This document shows, one piece after another, positions 8,583 through 16,721 of a stretch of DNA of 46,488 bases; position 1 is the first letter of the stretch; every line of letters starts with the position of its first letter. The notes under the pieces are model-generated. The model searched no databases and was not told the DNA's origin. It saw only the letters and a program-made list of their open reading frames with translations. Made by a program: the position numbers and the translations under genes. This DNA is from an uncultured Oscillospiraceae bacterium (GTDB lineage: Bacteria > Bacillota > Clostridia > Oscillospirales > Oscillospiraceae), in assembly GCA_949878425.1 (NCBI GenBank), contig CATLAL010000006.1:65075-111562 (forward strand), read 5' to 3'.

Positions 8583-8836
8583 GGCATACATTCTTTTCTT
8601 TTGTGCGGAATCCAGTTGTTTTCCGCCATGTAAGATGGTGCCACCTCGCGGCATAGCCGCGAGGCCTACGCTAAAAATGTGCCGCCGGCACATTTTCTTA
8701 ACGCTGCGGCAAAAGAAAAACTTTTTGCGCAAAACTGCGTTTTGCTTATATTTTTTAAACATAGAGAAAGGCGATAGCCTTTCGATAAAAGTTCTTTTTT
8801 GATTCTTTTTTCTTTCAAGAAAAAAGAATATATGCC
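8583..8836. repeat. Composite intergenic repeat with facing alpha ends (copies 3 and 4)
   Basis: The whole fmt-yugP gap is repeat. The left end GGCATACATTCTTTTC (8583-8598) is a half unit; the right end is a full palindrome ATTCTTTTTTCTT/AAGAAAAAAGAAT (8802-8829) closed by ATATGCC. Between them are four clean hairpins: CCTCGCGGC/GCCGCGAGG (8644-8664), AAAATGTGCCG/CGGCACATTTT (8674-8696), GCAAAAC/GTTTTGC (8729-8745) and GAAAGGC/GCCTTTC (8766-8783). Apart from the frames that extend from the flanking genes, no gene is supported. Confidence 0.7.
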
Positions 8837-8850
8837 GAAACCCGTACGCC

Positions 8851-9768
8851 TCAAGTCCGGATCGGGTGTCCCCGCAGGTAATCGGCGGCGGGCATGCGCC
8901 GGCCGCCGTCGGCCTGGAGCTCCGTAATGACGAGGCAGCGGCCGTCGCCGCAGGCGACGGCGACGCCGTCCCGGTCCGCCCGGAGGATGGCGCCCGGCGG
9001 CGCGGCGGTCTCCTCCCCCGCGTGGGCGCGAAAGACCTTCCAGCGCACGCCGGCCACCTCCGTGGAGGCGCAGGGCCAGGGGATGAGGCCCCGGACCTGG
9101 TTGACCAGGTCCCGGGCGGGGCGGGTGAAGTCCATAGGGGACATGTCCCGGGAGAGGAGGGAGGCGTACTGGTACTGGGGACCGTAGACCTGGGGCGTGC
9201 GGCCTGCCGTGCCGCTTTGCAGCCGGGCCAGGGCCTCGCTGGCCGCCTGGCCCCCCAGCTCCGCCAGGCGGGTATAGAGCTGCCCCGCATCCTCCTCCGG
9301 GGCAATGGGCGTCCGCTTGGCCAGCAGGATGTCGCCGGCGTCCAGCTGAGCGGCCATGTACTGGATGGTGACGCCGGTCTCGGCGTCGCCGTTAAGCACC
9401 GCCCAGTTGATGGGCGCGGCCCCCCGGTACTGGGGCAGCAGGGAGGAATGGACGTTGATGATGGCAATGGAGGGGATGTCCAGCAGCTCCTGGGGCAGCA
9501 GCTTCCCATAGGCCGCCACTACGATTACCTCCGGCTCCATGGCGCGAAGCGCCGAGAGCGCCGCCGGGTCCCGGCAGGAGGCGGGCTGGTAAACCGGGAT
9601 GCCCACGCTCTCCGCGTAGGCCTTCACTGGCGTGGGGACCAGCTTCATGCCCCGGTTTTTGGGCTTGTCCGGCTGGGTGTAGGCGGCCCGAACGTCCCAA
9701 GCGTCCTCCACCAGCCGCCGCAGCACCGCCGCGGCGAACTCCGGCGTGCCCATAAACACGACCCGCAT
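8851..9768 (-). CDS. fmt: Methionyl-tRNA formyltransferase
   Basis: 305-residue enzyme that formylates Met-tRNAfMet from 10-formyl-tetrahydrofolate for translation initiation. N-terminal formyltransferase domain starts MRVVFMGTPEFA; the catalytic region shows NVHSSLLPQYRGAAPINWA (Asn and His of the active site) and the DAGDI(L) motif that carries the catalytic aspartate; the C-terminal OB domain follows (about 205-305). The frame opens 21 codons earlier inside def, but ATG 9768 is right: it is 1 nt after the def stop and has GGAGGAGGAG upstream. It pairs with def, whose product removes the same formyl group. Confidence 0.96.
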   Translation of the reverse strand: MRVVFMGTPEFAAAVLRRLVEDAWDVRAAYTQPDKPKNRGMKLVPTPVKAYAESVGIPVYQPASCRDPAALSALRAMEPEVIVVAAYGKLLPQELLDIPSIAIINVHSSLLPQYRGAAPINWAVLNGDAETGVTIQYMAAQLDAGDILLAKRTPIAPEEDAGQLYTRLAELGGQAASEALARLQSGTAGRTPQVYGPQYQYASLLSRDMSPMDFTRPARDLVNQVRGLIPWPCASTEVAGVRWKVFRAHAGEETAAPPGAILRADRDGVAVACGDGRCLVITELQADGGRRMPAADYLRGHPIRT

Positions 9769-9769
9769 G

Positions 9770-10264
9770 CTACTCCTCCTCCTGGGCGGCGTTGTAGGCC
9801 TCCAGCTCCTCCTCCGTGAGGAACCGGTCAATGTGCTCCACGTACAGGTGTCCGTCCAGATGCTCCAGCTCGTGGCAGAAGCAGCGGGCGGTGAGCTCCC
9901 GGCCCTCCGCCTCGAACCAGCTGCCGTAGCGGTCCTGAGCCCGAACCTTCACGTGGTCGGGGCGGGTAACCATGCCGTACTTGCCGGGGACGCTGAGGCA
10001 GCCCTCGGGCCCGGTCTGCTCCCCCTCCTGGAGGATGAGCTCGGGGTTCACCAGCTCCATCATCTCGCCCTCGTCGTTCACCACGATCACCGCCCGGCGC
10101 AGCACCCCCACCTGGGGCGCCGCCAGGCCCACGCCGTTGGCCTCCGCCAGGGTGTCCTTCATGTCATCCAGCAGCGTGTGGAGCCGCTTGTTGAAGTCCG
10201 TCACCTGGCGGCACCTCTTGTTCAGAACGGAGTCTCCCTGTACTACGATTCTTCTGATTGCCAT
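9770..10264 (-). CDS. def: Peptide deformylase
   Basis: 164-residue metalloenzyme that removes the formyl group from nascent N-termini. All three motifs are present: GVGLAAPQVG (motif 1), EGCLSVPG (motif 2, cysteine ligand) and CHELEHLDG (motif 3, HExxH). The length matches type 1 deformylases. The start ATG 10264 has AGGAGG 11 nt upstream. It lies 52 nt after priA and is followed by fmt. Confidence 0.97.
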   Translation of the reverse strand: MAIRRIVVQGDSVLNKRCRQVTDFNKRLHTLLDDMKDTLAEANGVGLAAPQVGVLRRAVIVVNDEGEMMELVNPELILQEGEQTGPEGCLSVPGKYGMVTRPDHVKVRAQDRYGSWFEAEGRELTARCFCHELEHLDGHLYVEHIDRFLTEEELEAYNAAQEEE

Positions 10265-10316
10265 GGTTATTGTATCCTCCTCCGCCGGGGATTAAACTGC
10301 CCTCTCCCCGCTAATT

Positions 10317-12809
10317 TTAGTCGTCTCCGTTGCAGTCCACGAACAGGTTCATGCCCCGGTTTTCCTTCTGCTGGTGGAAGGCCCTGATATAGTAGGCCAT
10401 CAGCTCCCGGGTTGTGTGGTCGTTGCGCCCCACCCAGAACACCCGGTAGCGGTAGCGGTTGTTTACCTTCAACACCGGGGCCGGGGCCGGCCCCAGGATC
10501 TCCACGCCCATGTTGGCGGCGGTGGGATAGCGCAGGCCGGAGCGCATGGCCTCCCGCAGGGCGGCGGCGGCCCGGAGCGCCGCCCCCTCCTCCGGTCCGG
10601 AGACGGTGAGGGTAAAGAGATCCGCAAAGGGCGGATACCGGCGGGCCCGACGGATGCGGACCTCGGCGGCATAAAAGCTGTTGTAGTCCTGAGCCGCAGC
10701 GGAGGTGATCACCTCGTTGTCCGGGGTAAAGGTCTGGATCACCGCCCGGCCCTCCTTGCTGCCCCGGCCCGCCCGGCCCACCACCTGGGTCAGCAGGCTG
10801 AAGGTCCGCTCGGCGGCGTGGTAGTTGTCCAGATACAGCCCCAGGTCCGCCGCCAGAACCCCCACCAGGGTGACATTTTCAAAATCCAGCCCCTTGGCCA
10901 CCATCTGGGTGCCCAGGAGGATGGGAATTTTCTCTTTTTCAAACCGGTCCAGCAGGGCCTCGTGGCCCGCGGAGACCGTATCCGCGTCCATGCGCAGCAC
11001 TTTGGTCCCGGGGAAGAGGCCGCAGAGCTCCTCCTCCACCCTCTGGGTGCCCGCGCCCACCCGCTTCATCAGCCCCCCGCACTCCGGGCAGCGCTGGGGC
11101 GTCCGCTCCGAGTGGCCGCAGTAGTGGCACATCAGCCGGCCGTTAGCGCTGTGGTAGGTCAGGGGCACGCTGCACCGGGGGCACTGGGGAATCTCGCCGC
11201 ACTCGCCGCACAGCAGCATCCGGCTGCTGCCCCGGCGGTTGAGGAAGAGGATGCTCTGCTCCCCCCGCTCCAGGTTTTGCTCCAGCTCCCGGCGCAGGGG
11301 CTCGCTCACCATGCCGGCGTTTCCGGCGCGGACCTCCTGGCGCATGTCCGCGATCACCACTCTGGGCAGGGGGCGCTGGTTATAGCGGGAGCGGAGCATC
11401 AGCTTCTGATACACCCCCCGCTGGGCCTGCCAGGTGGTCTCCACCGAGGGCGTGGCCGAGCCCAGCACCAGCACCGCCCCCTGCTGGGCGCAGAGAAACT
11501 TGGCCACATCCCTGGCGTGGTAGCGGGGCGGATTCTCGGACTGGTAGCTGCTCTCGTGCTCCTCGTCCAGAATAATCATCCCCAGGTTTTCCAGAGGCGC
11601 GAACACCGCGCTGCGGGTGCCCAGCACCAGGTCCACCTCTCCCCGCCGGATGCGCTTCCACTGGTCGTAGCGCTCGCTGAGCCGCAGGCCGCTGTGAAGC
11701 ATCACCACCCGCTCCCCGAAATGGGCGCTGAATTTTGCCATCATCTGGGGGGTGAGGGCGATCTCCGGAACCAGAATCATCCCCCGCTTTCCCCGGCGGA
11801 CCACCTCCTGGAGCAGGCGAATGTATACCAGGGTCTTACCGCTGCCGGTGACGCCATAAAGCAGGGTGCAGGAGGCCTCCCCCCGGTCCAGCCGCTCCAG
11901 AACGCCCTGGCAGGCGGCCTGCTGCTCCTCGCTGAGCCGGATGGGCCCCCCCTCAGCGGGGGCGGGCTTTGGCACCCGCAGCACCTCCTCCTGGGAGAAG
12001 GACACCAGAGCGCTCTTCTCCAGCCCCCGGAGGGTCCGGACGGAGCAGCCCGTGAAATAGCAGATGTCGCTGGAGAGGGCGCTGCCCATGGCGCACAGCA
12101 GCTTCACCACCTCGTAGCGCATGGGCGCGCTGCGGCGCCTCGGCTCCACGGCCGCCAGGGCCTCCTCCGCCGGCACCGCCAGGGACACCCGCCGGGCGGT
12201 CTTGTCGGAGAGCCGCCGCTGGGCGGTGGCGTCCAGGGTGACAAGCCCCCGCCGCTGGAGCTCCCGGGCCACGCCGGCCGCCCCCTCGCCGCAGGCCAAA
12301 CGCAGCGTCTCCAGCTCCGCGGACCCACCGTGGGCGGCCAGCGCCTCCAGAACCCGGCTCTCCCGGTCGTTGGCTCCCGCCTTCAGCGCCGTCTCCCGGT
12401 CCACCGCCAGGGTGCACAGCTCCCGGACCCGGTACCACAGCCCCGCCGGCAGCAGGACCTTTACCGCGTCGTAGAGGGTGCAGAAATAGCGCTCCCGCAG
12501 CCACATGGCCAGCCGGAGCTGCTCCGGGCCCAGCACGCTCCCGTCGTCCAGCACCGCGCCGATGGGCTTGAGCTCCTCCCGGCGGCTCTCCTGGGATAGG
12601 GCCAGGATCATCCCCTCGCTGGCCCGGTTGCCCCGGCCAAAGGGAACGCTCACCCGCACGCCGGGCCTGGCCTTTTCCGCCAGACTCTCCGGCACCAGAT
12701 AGTCGTAGGGCTTATCAATGCTGTAGGTGGCGGCGGCCACCGCCACCCTGGCCACGCTGGCCCCCCGAACAACGCTGGCCGCTCCCGGCTGGACGGCCGT
12801 TCCCTCCAT
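10317..12809 (-). CDS. priA: Primosomal replication restart helicase PriA
   Basis: 830-residue superfamily 2 DNA helicase that reloads the replisome at stalled forks. Order seen: N-terminal 3'-DNA-binding domain (VDKPYDYLVPE-like segment SIDKPYDYLVPESL at about 31-44, then VRVSVPFGRGNR), a winged-helix segment, Walker A YGVTGSGKTLVY, DEAH-box variant LDEEHESSY, the zinc region with paired cysteines (CGECGEIPQCPRC, CHYCG, CPECG), and helicase motifs VGRAGRG and VIQTF. ATG 12809 has GAGAGGGG upstream. The coaBC gene that stands between rpoZ and priA in Bacillus is absent. Confidence 0.95.
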   Translation of the reverse strand: MEGTAVQPGAASVVRGASVARVAVAAATYSIDKPYDYLVPESLAEKARPGVRVSVPFGRGNRASEGMILALSQESRREELKPIGAVLDDGSVLGPEQLRLAMWLRERYFCTLYDAVKVLLPAGLWYRVRELCTLAVDRETALKAGANDRESRVLEALAAHGGSAELETLRLACGEGAAGVARELQRRGLVTLDATAQRRLSDKTARRVSLAVPAEEALAAVEPRRRSAPMRYEVVKLLCAMGSALSSDICYFTGCSVRTLRGLEKSALVSFSQEEVLRVPKPAPAEGGPIRLSEEQQAACQGVLERLDRGEASCTLLYGVTGSGKTLVYIRLLQEVVRRGKRGMILVPEIALTPQMMAKFSAHFGERVVMLHSGLRLSERYDQWKRIRRGEVDLVLGTRSAVFAPLENLGMIILDEEHESSYQSENPPRYHARDVAKFLCAQQGAVLVLGSATPSVETTWQAQRGVYQKLMLRSRYNQRPLPRVVIADMRQEVRAGNAGMVSEPLRRELEQNLERGEQSILFLNRRGSSRMLLCGECGEIPQCPRCSVPLTYHSANGRLMCHYCGHSERTPQRCPECGGLMKRVGAGTQRVEEELCGLFPGTKVLRMDADTVSAGHEALLDRFEKEKIPILLGTQMVAKGLDFENVTLVGVLAADLGLYLDNYHAAERTFSLLTQVVGRAGRGSKEGRAVIQTFTPDNEVITSAAAQDYNSFYAAEVRIRRARRYPPFADLFTLTVSGPEEGAALRAAAALREAMRSGLRYPTAANMGVEILGPAPAPVLKVNNRYRYRVFWVGRNDHTTRELMAYYIRAFHQQKENRGMNLFVDCNGDD

Positions 12810-12857
12810 AGACCCCTCTCACCTCGATTTCCATGGGTTTTGCCGCAACAGTCCAAG

Positions 12858-12877
12858 CCGCCCGCAGACGCGGGCGG
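12858..12877. other. GC hairpin between rpoZ and priA
   Basis: CCGCCCGC (12858-12865), loop AGAC, GCGGGCGG (12870-12877) in the 83-bp gap where coaBC is found in other Firmicutes. No T-run follows on the minus strand, so a terminator role is doubtful; an mRNA processing or partial attenuation role is possible. Confidence 0.4.
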
Positions 12878-12892
12878 TCCGGCATTCTGATA

Positions 12893-13111
12893 TTATTCTA
12901 CAGCCTTGATGGACACGTCGGCAGCGGCAACCGACAGCTTGCCGTCAGCCACCTCCTGGATCGCCAGAGTAACCGGCTTGACATCTGTTTTCTCCCCTGT
13001 ATCCTCAGTTTCCTGGGCAATCTGGCGTGCCCGGCGGGCCACCACGTTCACCAGCAGGTAGCGGTTGGGGATATTGCTCGTAAGCTTGTTCATAGCGGGA
13101 TAGAGCATCAT
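12893..13111 (-). CDS. rpoZ: DNA-directed RNA polymerase omega subunit
   Basis: Short subunit that helps beta-prime fold and assemble. The start is placed at ATG 13111 (MMLYPAMNKLTSNIPNRYLL), giving 72 residues, the usual size; a longer frame reaches back into gmk and has no family match. Conserved region VNVVARRARQIA and the following PVTLAIQEVADGKL are typical of the family. AAAGGA lies about 12 nt upstream; the second ATG (13108) is equally possible. It follows gmk by 43 nt, as in most Firmicutes. Confidence 0.92.
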   Translation of the reverse strand: MMLYPAMNKLTSNIPNRYLLVNVVARRARQIAQETEDTGEKTDVKPVTLAIQEVADGKLSVAAADVSIKAVE

Positions 13112-13154
13112 AGTCTCATCAGTCCTTTTCAATAGTATGGTTTGTGGAGAATCG

Positions 13155-13751
13155 TTATTTCCGGTCAATCAGCGCCATCCGCTCCTCCGGCCGGCAGTGC
13201 TCGGCCAGCATAATGGCCCGCAGCTCCTCCACGGCCCGGTCCACGGTGTCGTTGATGACAAAATAGTCAAAGCCGCCGGCAACGGAGAACTCCTCCCTGC
13301 CCCGCTCCAGCCGGGAGCGCACCTTCTCCATGTCCTCGGTGCCCCGGCCGATGAGGCGGCGCTCCAGCTCCTCCCAGCTGGGGGGGGCCACAAAAATACG
13401 AACCGCCTCCGGCCGCTGCCGGTGGATCTGGGCCGCCCCCTGGACGTCAATATCCAGCAGCACGTCCCGCCCCTGGTCCATGGCCCGGTCCACGTACAGC
13501 CGGGGCGTGCCGTAGAAGTTGCCCACATACTGGGCGTACTCCAGGAAGTCCCCGGCCTCGATCCACTCCTGAAACCGCTCCCGGGTGAGGAAGTGATAGT
13601 GGACGCCGTCCTCCTCCCCGGTCCGGGGAAGGCGGGTGGTGGCCGATACGGAGAGGTACAGCGCAGGGTCGCTGGCCAGCAGCCGGGCCACAACCGTGCC
13701 CTTCCCCACGCCGGAGGGCCCGCAGATAATAAAGGTCTTTCCTCGTCTCAA
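13155..13751 (-). CDS. gmk: Guanylate kinase
   Basis: 198-residue kinase converting GMP to GDP with ATP. Walker A is CGPSGVGKGT; the GMP-binding segment shows SVSATTRLPRTGEEDGVHYHF (positions about 36-56), and the lid carries the R..R..E pattern. The start is a TTG at 13751 (translated MRRGKTFIICG) with AAGGGAGAGA upstream; earlier ATG codons would add a non-homologous 29-residue tail. Co-transcribed with remA and rpoZ, linking nucleotide supply and transcription genes. Confidence 0.95.
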   Translation of the reverse strand: MRRGKTFIICGPSGVGKGTVVARLLASDPALYLSVSATTRLPRTGEEDGVHYHFLTRERFQEWIEAGDFLEYAQYVGNFYGTPRLYVDRAMDQGRDVLLDIDVQGAAQIHRQRPEAVRIFVAPPSWEELERRLIGRGTEDMEKVRSRLERGREEFSVAGGFDYFVINDTVDRAVEELRAIMLAEHCRPEERMALIDRK

Positions 13752-13800
13752 ACAGATCTCTCCCTTCGCTTTCAGCTGCGTATATCCGCAAGGAATCGCA

Positions 13801-14061
13801 TCAGGCGTCCTCCGCCAGCACCGCCGGATCCACGCCAAACCGGGGAGCCAGCTTCTCCGGCGGCAGGCCGGAGAGCACCACGTGGTCGCTGTCCATCACC
13901 AGCACCGCCGCCGTCTTGCGACCAAAGGTGGCGTCAATGAGCATGCCCCGGTCCCGGGCCTCGCCCACCAGGCGCTTGACCGGCGCGGAGTCCGGGCTCA
14001 CCAGGGCGACGAGCCGTCCGGCGGAGACCAGGCCGCCAAAGCCAATGCTGACAAGCTCCAT
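13801..14061 (-). CDS. remA: RemA/DUF370 family DNA-binding regulator
   Basis: 86-residue small protein nearly colinear with Bacillus RemA, a DNA-binding activator of biofilm-matrix genes. The hallmark [20 protein letters not shown] and the core [20 protein letters not shown] are present. A GTG at 14067 is also in frame, but the ATG at 14061 is better placed behind AGGGGGT. It sits between yicC and gmk, its conserved position in Firmicutes; what it regulates here is not shown. Confidence 0.93.
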   Translation of the reverse strand: MELVSIGFGGLVSAGRLVALVSPDSAPVKRLVGEARDRGMLIDATFGRKTAAVLVMDSDHVVLSGLPPEKLAPRFGVDPAVLAEDA

Positions 14062-14070
14062 AGCCACCCC

Positions 14071-14958
14071 CTACTCGATGTTCTGAGCCTGCTCCCGGAT
14101 CTTCTCAATCTCCGCCTTCAGGTCCACCACGTCCCGGGTAATGCGCAGGTCGCTGCACTTGGAGCCGATAGTGTTGGCCTCCCGGTTCAGCTCCTGGATC
14201 AAAAAGTCCATCTTCCGGCCAATCGGCGCGCCGCTTTGCAGCATTTCCCGCATTTGGGCCAGATGACTGCGCAGACGGACGGTCTCCTCGTCCACGGCCA
14301 CCTTGTCCGCGAAGATGGCCGCCTCGGTGAGGATGCGGCTCTCGTCCACAGCCGCGCCGCGCAGCACCTCCTGCATCCGCTCCAGCAGCTTCTGCCGGTA
14401 CTCGGCCACCGTCTGAGGGGAGCGCTCCTCGACCCGGCATGTCAGCTCCTCAATGGCATCCAGGCGGCGGCTGATGTCCTCCGCCAGCTTCCGGCCCTCG
14501 GTCTCCCGCATGGCGGTATAGGCCAACAGCGCCTCCTCCAGCACGGCGCAGAGGTCGGCGGAGACGCCCTCCAGATCCTCCTCCGCCTTGACCACCGTCA
14601 GCACATCCGGCAGACGGGCCAAATCCGTGGCATAGTAGTTCCCCTTCACCATTCTGCCGCCGTCCAGCTGAAACAGCTGCATCATCGCGTCCATATAGCT
14701 CCTGGCCAAAGGCTCGTTGACGCGCACCAGCGTCTCCTCCGCGCCCAAGGACTCCACAGTGATAAAAACGTCCACCTTGCCCCGGCTGGCGTACTTCTGC
14801 ACCAGGCCCTTGATGGCCTCCTCCGCGAAGATATAGCCCCGGGGCATCTTCACGCCGCAGTCCAGATAGCGGTTGTTGACGCTGCGGACCTCCACAGTGA
14901 TGTCCCGCCCGTTCAGGGTTCGGCGGGCCCGGCCATAGCCGGTCATGCTCTTAATCAA
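14071..14958 (-). CDS. yicC: YicC family endoribonuclease-like protein
   Basis: 295-residue YicC/YloC protein. N-terminal IKSMTGYGRAR and C-terminal DVVDLKAEIEKIREQAQNIE are the family signatures; members have been reported to cleave or destabilise RNA. The true start is a TTG at 14958, immediately before IKSMTGYG, with AGAGGAGGAG 7 nt upstream; the longer frame runs into a repeat element whose end (14977) lies next to this ribosome binding site. It heads the yicC-remA-gmk-rpoZ run. Confidence 0.93.
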   Translation of the reverse strand: MIKSMTGYGRARRTLNGRDITVEVRSVNNRYLDCGVKMPRGYIFAEEAIKGLVQKYASRGKVDVFITVESLGAEETLVRVNEPLARSYMDAMMQLFQLDGGRMVKGNYYATDLARLPDVLTVVKAEEDLEGVSADLCAVLEEALLAYTAMRETEGRKLAEDISRRLDAIEELTCRVEERSPQTVAEYRQKLLERMQEVLRGAAVDESRILTEAAIFADKVAVDEETVRLRSHLAQMREMLQSGAPIGRKMDFLIQELNREANTIGSKCSDLRITRDVVDLKAEIEKIREQAQNIE

Positions 14959-14976
14959 AGGGCTCTCCTCCTCTTT

Positions 14977-15156
14977 AAAGCTGTATTCATAAGTGAGGAA
15001 CACAGCTCCTCATCTGCAAGCGGTCTCCTCGCCTTCCAGTAAATGGCATATTCCAGTATAGCAAAAAACAGCTCGCAATATAGGCGAAACAACGTTTCGC
15101 CGAAAAAAGTTTTTCTTTGATTCTTTTCTTTGTTCACAAAGAAAAGAATGTATGCC
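14977..15156. repeat. Composite intergenic repeat: GAAGCTGTATTCA end plus alpha unit (copy 5)
   Basis: The left end AAAGCTGTATTCAT (14977-14990) matches the terminal repeat of the element at 841. On the right are GGCGAAAC/GTTTCGCC (15083-15101) and a perfect palindrome ATTCTTTTCTTTG-TTCA-CAAAGAAAAGAAT (15120-15149) ending in GTATGCC. It fills the yicC to J-domain gap and probably contains the yicC promoter. Confidence 0.65.
15055..15063 (-). promoter_or_regulatory. Possible extended -10 promoter for the yicC operon
   Basis: The minus strand reads TGCTATACT, an extended -10 (TGn plus TATACT), about 97 nt before the yicC TTG. No good -35 at 17 bp is visible. It lies inside the repeat region. 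Confidence 0.35.
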
Positions 15157-15168
15157 CCCTATGCCCTC

Positions 15169-15819
15169 TTAGCAGTAGAAGAACCGCATGCCGCCGCAGC
15201 TGCACAGGTTGCACATGAGGTAGGTGCACATCATCCGTCCGCAGAGGTTGTCCTCGCCGCAGCCGGTGGAAAACACGTTGTAGCCCGAGGGGCGGTAGCC
15301 CTCCTCGCCGTTTTCCACAAAATTGAGGGCCTGACGGTACTCCGGATTCCCCGGGTCCATCTGGCAGGCGGTGGCGTAGTACTGCCGCGCCTCGTCCACC
15401 CAGCCCCGCCGATAGGAAATTGTCCCCTTGAGGAAATTCCACTCCCCGTCGTGGTCCGCAATCTGTCCCAGCAGCTGCTCCGCCATGGCCAGGTCGTTGC
15501 GGTTGATGGCCATGCGCACCTGCCGGAAGGCCGGAGCGCCGGCATAGGCCGTGCGCTGCTGGTACTGATAGCCCCCGTAGCCGCCGCCATAGCTCTGCCG
15601 GGCGGAGGACGAGGCGGCGGAGGCCCGGCCGCTGCGCTCCTTCTGGATGGCGTCATAGGCGGCGTTGATCTCCTTCATCTTCTCCTGGGCCAGATCCGCC
15701 AGGGGGTTGTCGTGGTAGTTGTCCGGGTGGTACTTCCGGGCCAGGTCGCGATATGCCTTTTTGATCTCCTCGTCAGTGGCGGTACTGGAGACGTTCAGCA
15801 CTACATACGGATCGGTCAT
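15169..15819 (-). CDS. J-domain protein with tetratricopeptide-like middle and cysteine-rich tail
   Basis: 216 residues. The N-terminal J domain (about 3-60) has the HPD motif (31-33) needed to stimulate DnaK. A glycine/tyrosine/serine linker (64-95) leads to a TPR-like helical pair (about 100-168; MDPGNPEYRQAL). The last 30 residues hold seven cysteines (187, 193, 198, 203, 206, 208, 216), which could bind metal or form disulfides; this is seen, its role is not known. It is not DnaJ: there is no CxxCxGxG zinc domain. ATG 15819 overlaps the DUF5685 stop by 4 nt, so the two are made together, and the pairing suggests a dedicated co-chaperone for that protein. Confidence 0.88.
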   Translation of the reverse strand: MTDPYVVLNVSSTATDEEIKKAYRDLARKYHPDNYHDNPLADLAQEKMKEINAAYDAIQKERSGRASAASSSARQSYGGGYGGYQYQQRTAYAGAPAFRQVRMAINRNDLAMAEQLLGQIADHDGEWNFLKGTISYRRGWVDEARQYYATACQMDPGNPEYRQALNFVENGEEGYRPSGYNVFSTGCGEDNLCGRMMCTYLMCNLCSCGGMRFFYC

Positions 15820-16712
15820 AGCTGCTCCTTGTCTTTGCGGCAGCGCGGCAAAGCGGCGCTGTCCGCGTGGAATGTTCCCTCTAAAACGGACCTTCCCACC
15901 AGGAAAAGCCCCTCATAAAGCGTTGCCTGAATCATGGGGCTCCAGTCCCCAAAATCCCACAGCTCATAGGCGGCGGACATCAGGCGGATGGAGTGGTCCA
16001 GCGTCCGGACAAGGCTCCCTCTCGCCTCCTCCGTCAGCCTTCCCTCCGCCAGAGCGAACCGGAAAATCAGCGGGTTATAACTGCCGGAGGCAAAATCCTC
16101 CGCCAGGTCGTCCGCCGCGTCCACCAGGTAGATCCAGCGGCCCAGGTGGTAGAGCAGCTGCTCCAGCACCCGGCTCTTCACCGGATCCGCCGTCTCCCCC
16201 GCCGCTAAGGCGAGGATTTTGGCAAAGGCGTCCGCGCTCTCGTCCAGGGAGGGGCAGCGCGCCTCCTCCAGCCGGTGCAGCCGCTCCAGCTGCTCCCGGA
16301 CGCCGCGGTCAAAGGCGGGCCGGTTGGCCCTGGCCCGCCGGTAGGCCCCGGAGAGGGCTCCAGCGGCGGCCCGGTACTTTCCCTTTCCCCGCCCCGGGTC
16401 CGCCAGGGCGTCCTGAAGCTGCCACCAGGCCAGAATAACGCTCTCGTCCGCCGCCAGGGCCAGAGCCTCGTTGGCCGGGAAATACCCCCTGGCCCTCAGC
16501 GGATGGGCGATACACCCGCGGCAGAGGGGGGCCGGCGCCTCCGCCGGCCAGAGCAGAGCCGTCAAAAAGACGAAGTCGTAGTTCAGGATGAACCGGGCCG
16601 CCAGGCCGCAGCGCTCCCCCAGGGTCCGGCACAGTCCGCAGTAGGCGGCGGCAAAGCGGCGCTTGTCCGCCTCGGAAAGGCGCTGGGCCGAGGGCCTCAC
16701 ATATCCAAACAC
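15816..16712 (-). CDS. DUF5685 family protein
   Basis: 298 residues starting at GTG (MFGYVRPS), the usual opening of this uncharacterised Clostridia family. Seen: YCGLCRTLG with C25-x2-C28, a second pair C64-x2-C67 in CRGC, and an acidic helix YLVDAADDLAEDFASG (about 195-210) followed by SYNPL. Two CxxC pairs could make a metal site. The acidic helix resembles the second aspartate motif of helical isoprenoid synthases (squalene/phytoene synthase type), and the protein looks all-helical; this is a pattern resemblance only. It is coupled to the J-domain gene downstream and lies 10 bp after rseC. Confidence 0.82.
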   Translation of the reverse strand: MFGYVRPSAQRLSEADKRRFAAAYCGLCRTLGERCGLAARFILNYDFVFLTALLWPAEAPAPLCRGCIAHPLRARGYFPANEALALAADESVILAWWQLQDALADPGRGKGKYRAAAGALSGAYRRARANRPAFDRGVREQLERLHRLEEARCPSLDESADAFAKILALAAGETADPVKSRVLEQLLYHLGRWIYLVDAADDLAEDFASGSYNPLIFRFALAEGRLTEEARGSLVRTLDHSIRLMSAAYELWDFGDWSPMIQATLYEGLFLVGRSVLEGTFHADSAALPRCRKDKEQL

Positions 16713-16721
16713 GTTCTCTTC

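Noticed and set aside
8560..8850. A structured non-coding RNA gene between yugP and fmt
   Set aside because: The hairpins recur in other gaps as dispersed repeats, and no promoter is visible, so a repeat is the simpler account.
10374..12599. 741-codon open frame on the plus strand opposite priA
   Set aside because: Low-complexity, Gly/Pro/His/Arg-rich translation typical of the antisense frame of a high-G+C gene; no motif, and priA is certain.
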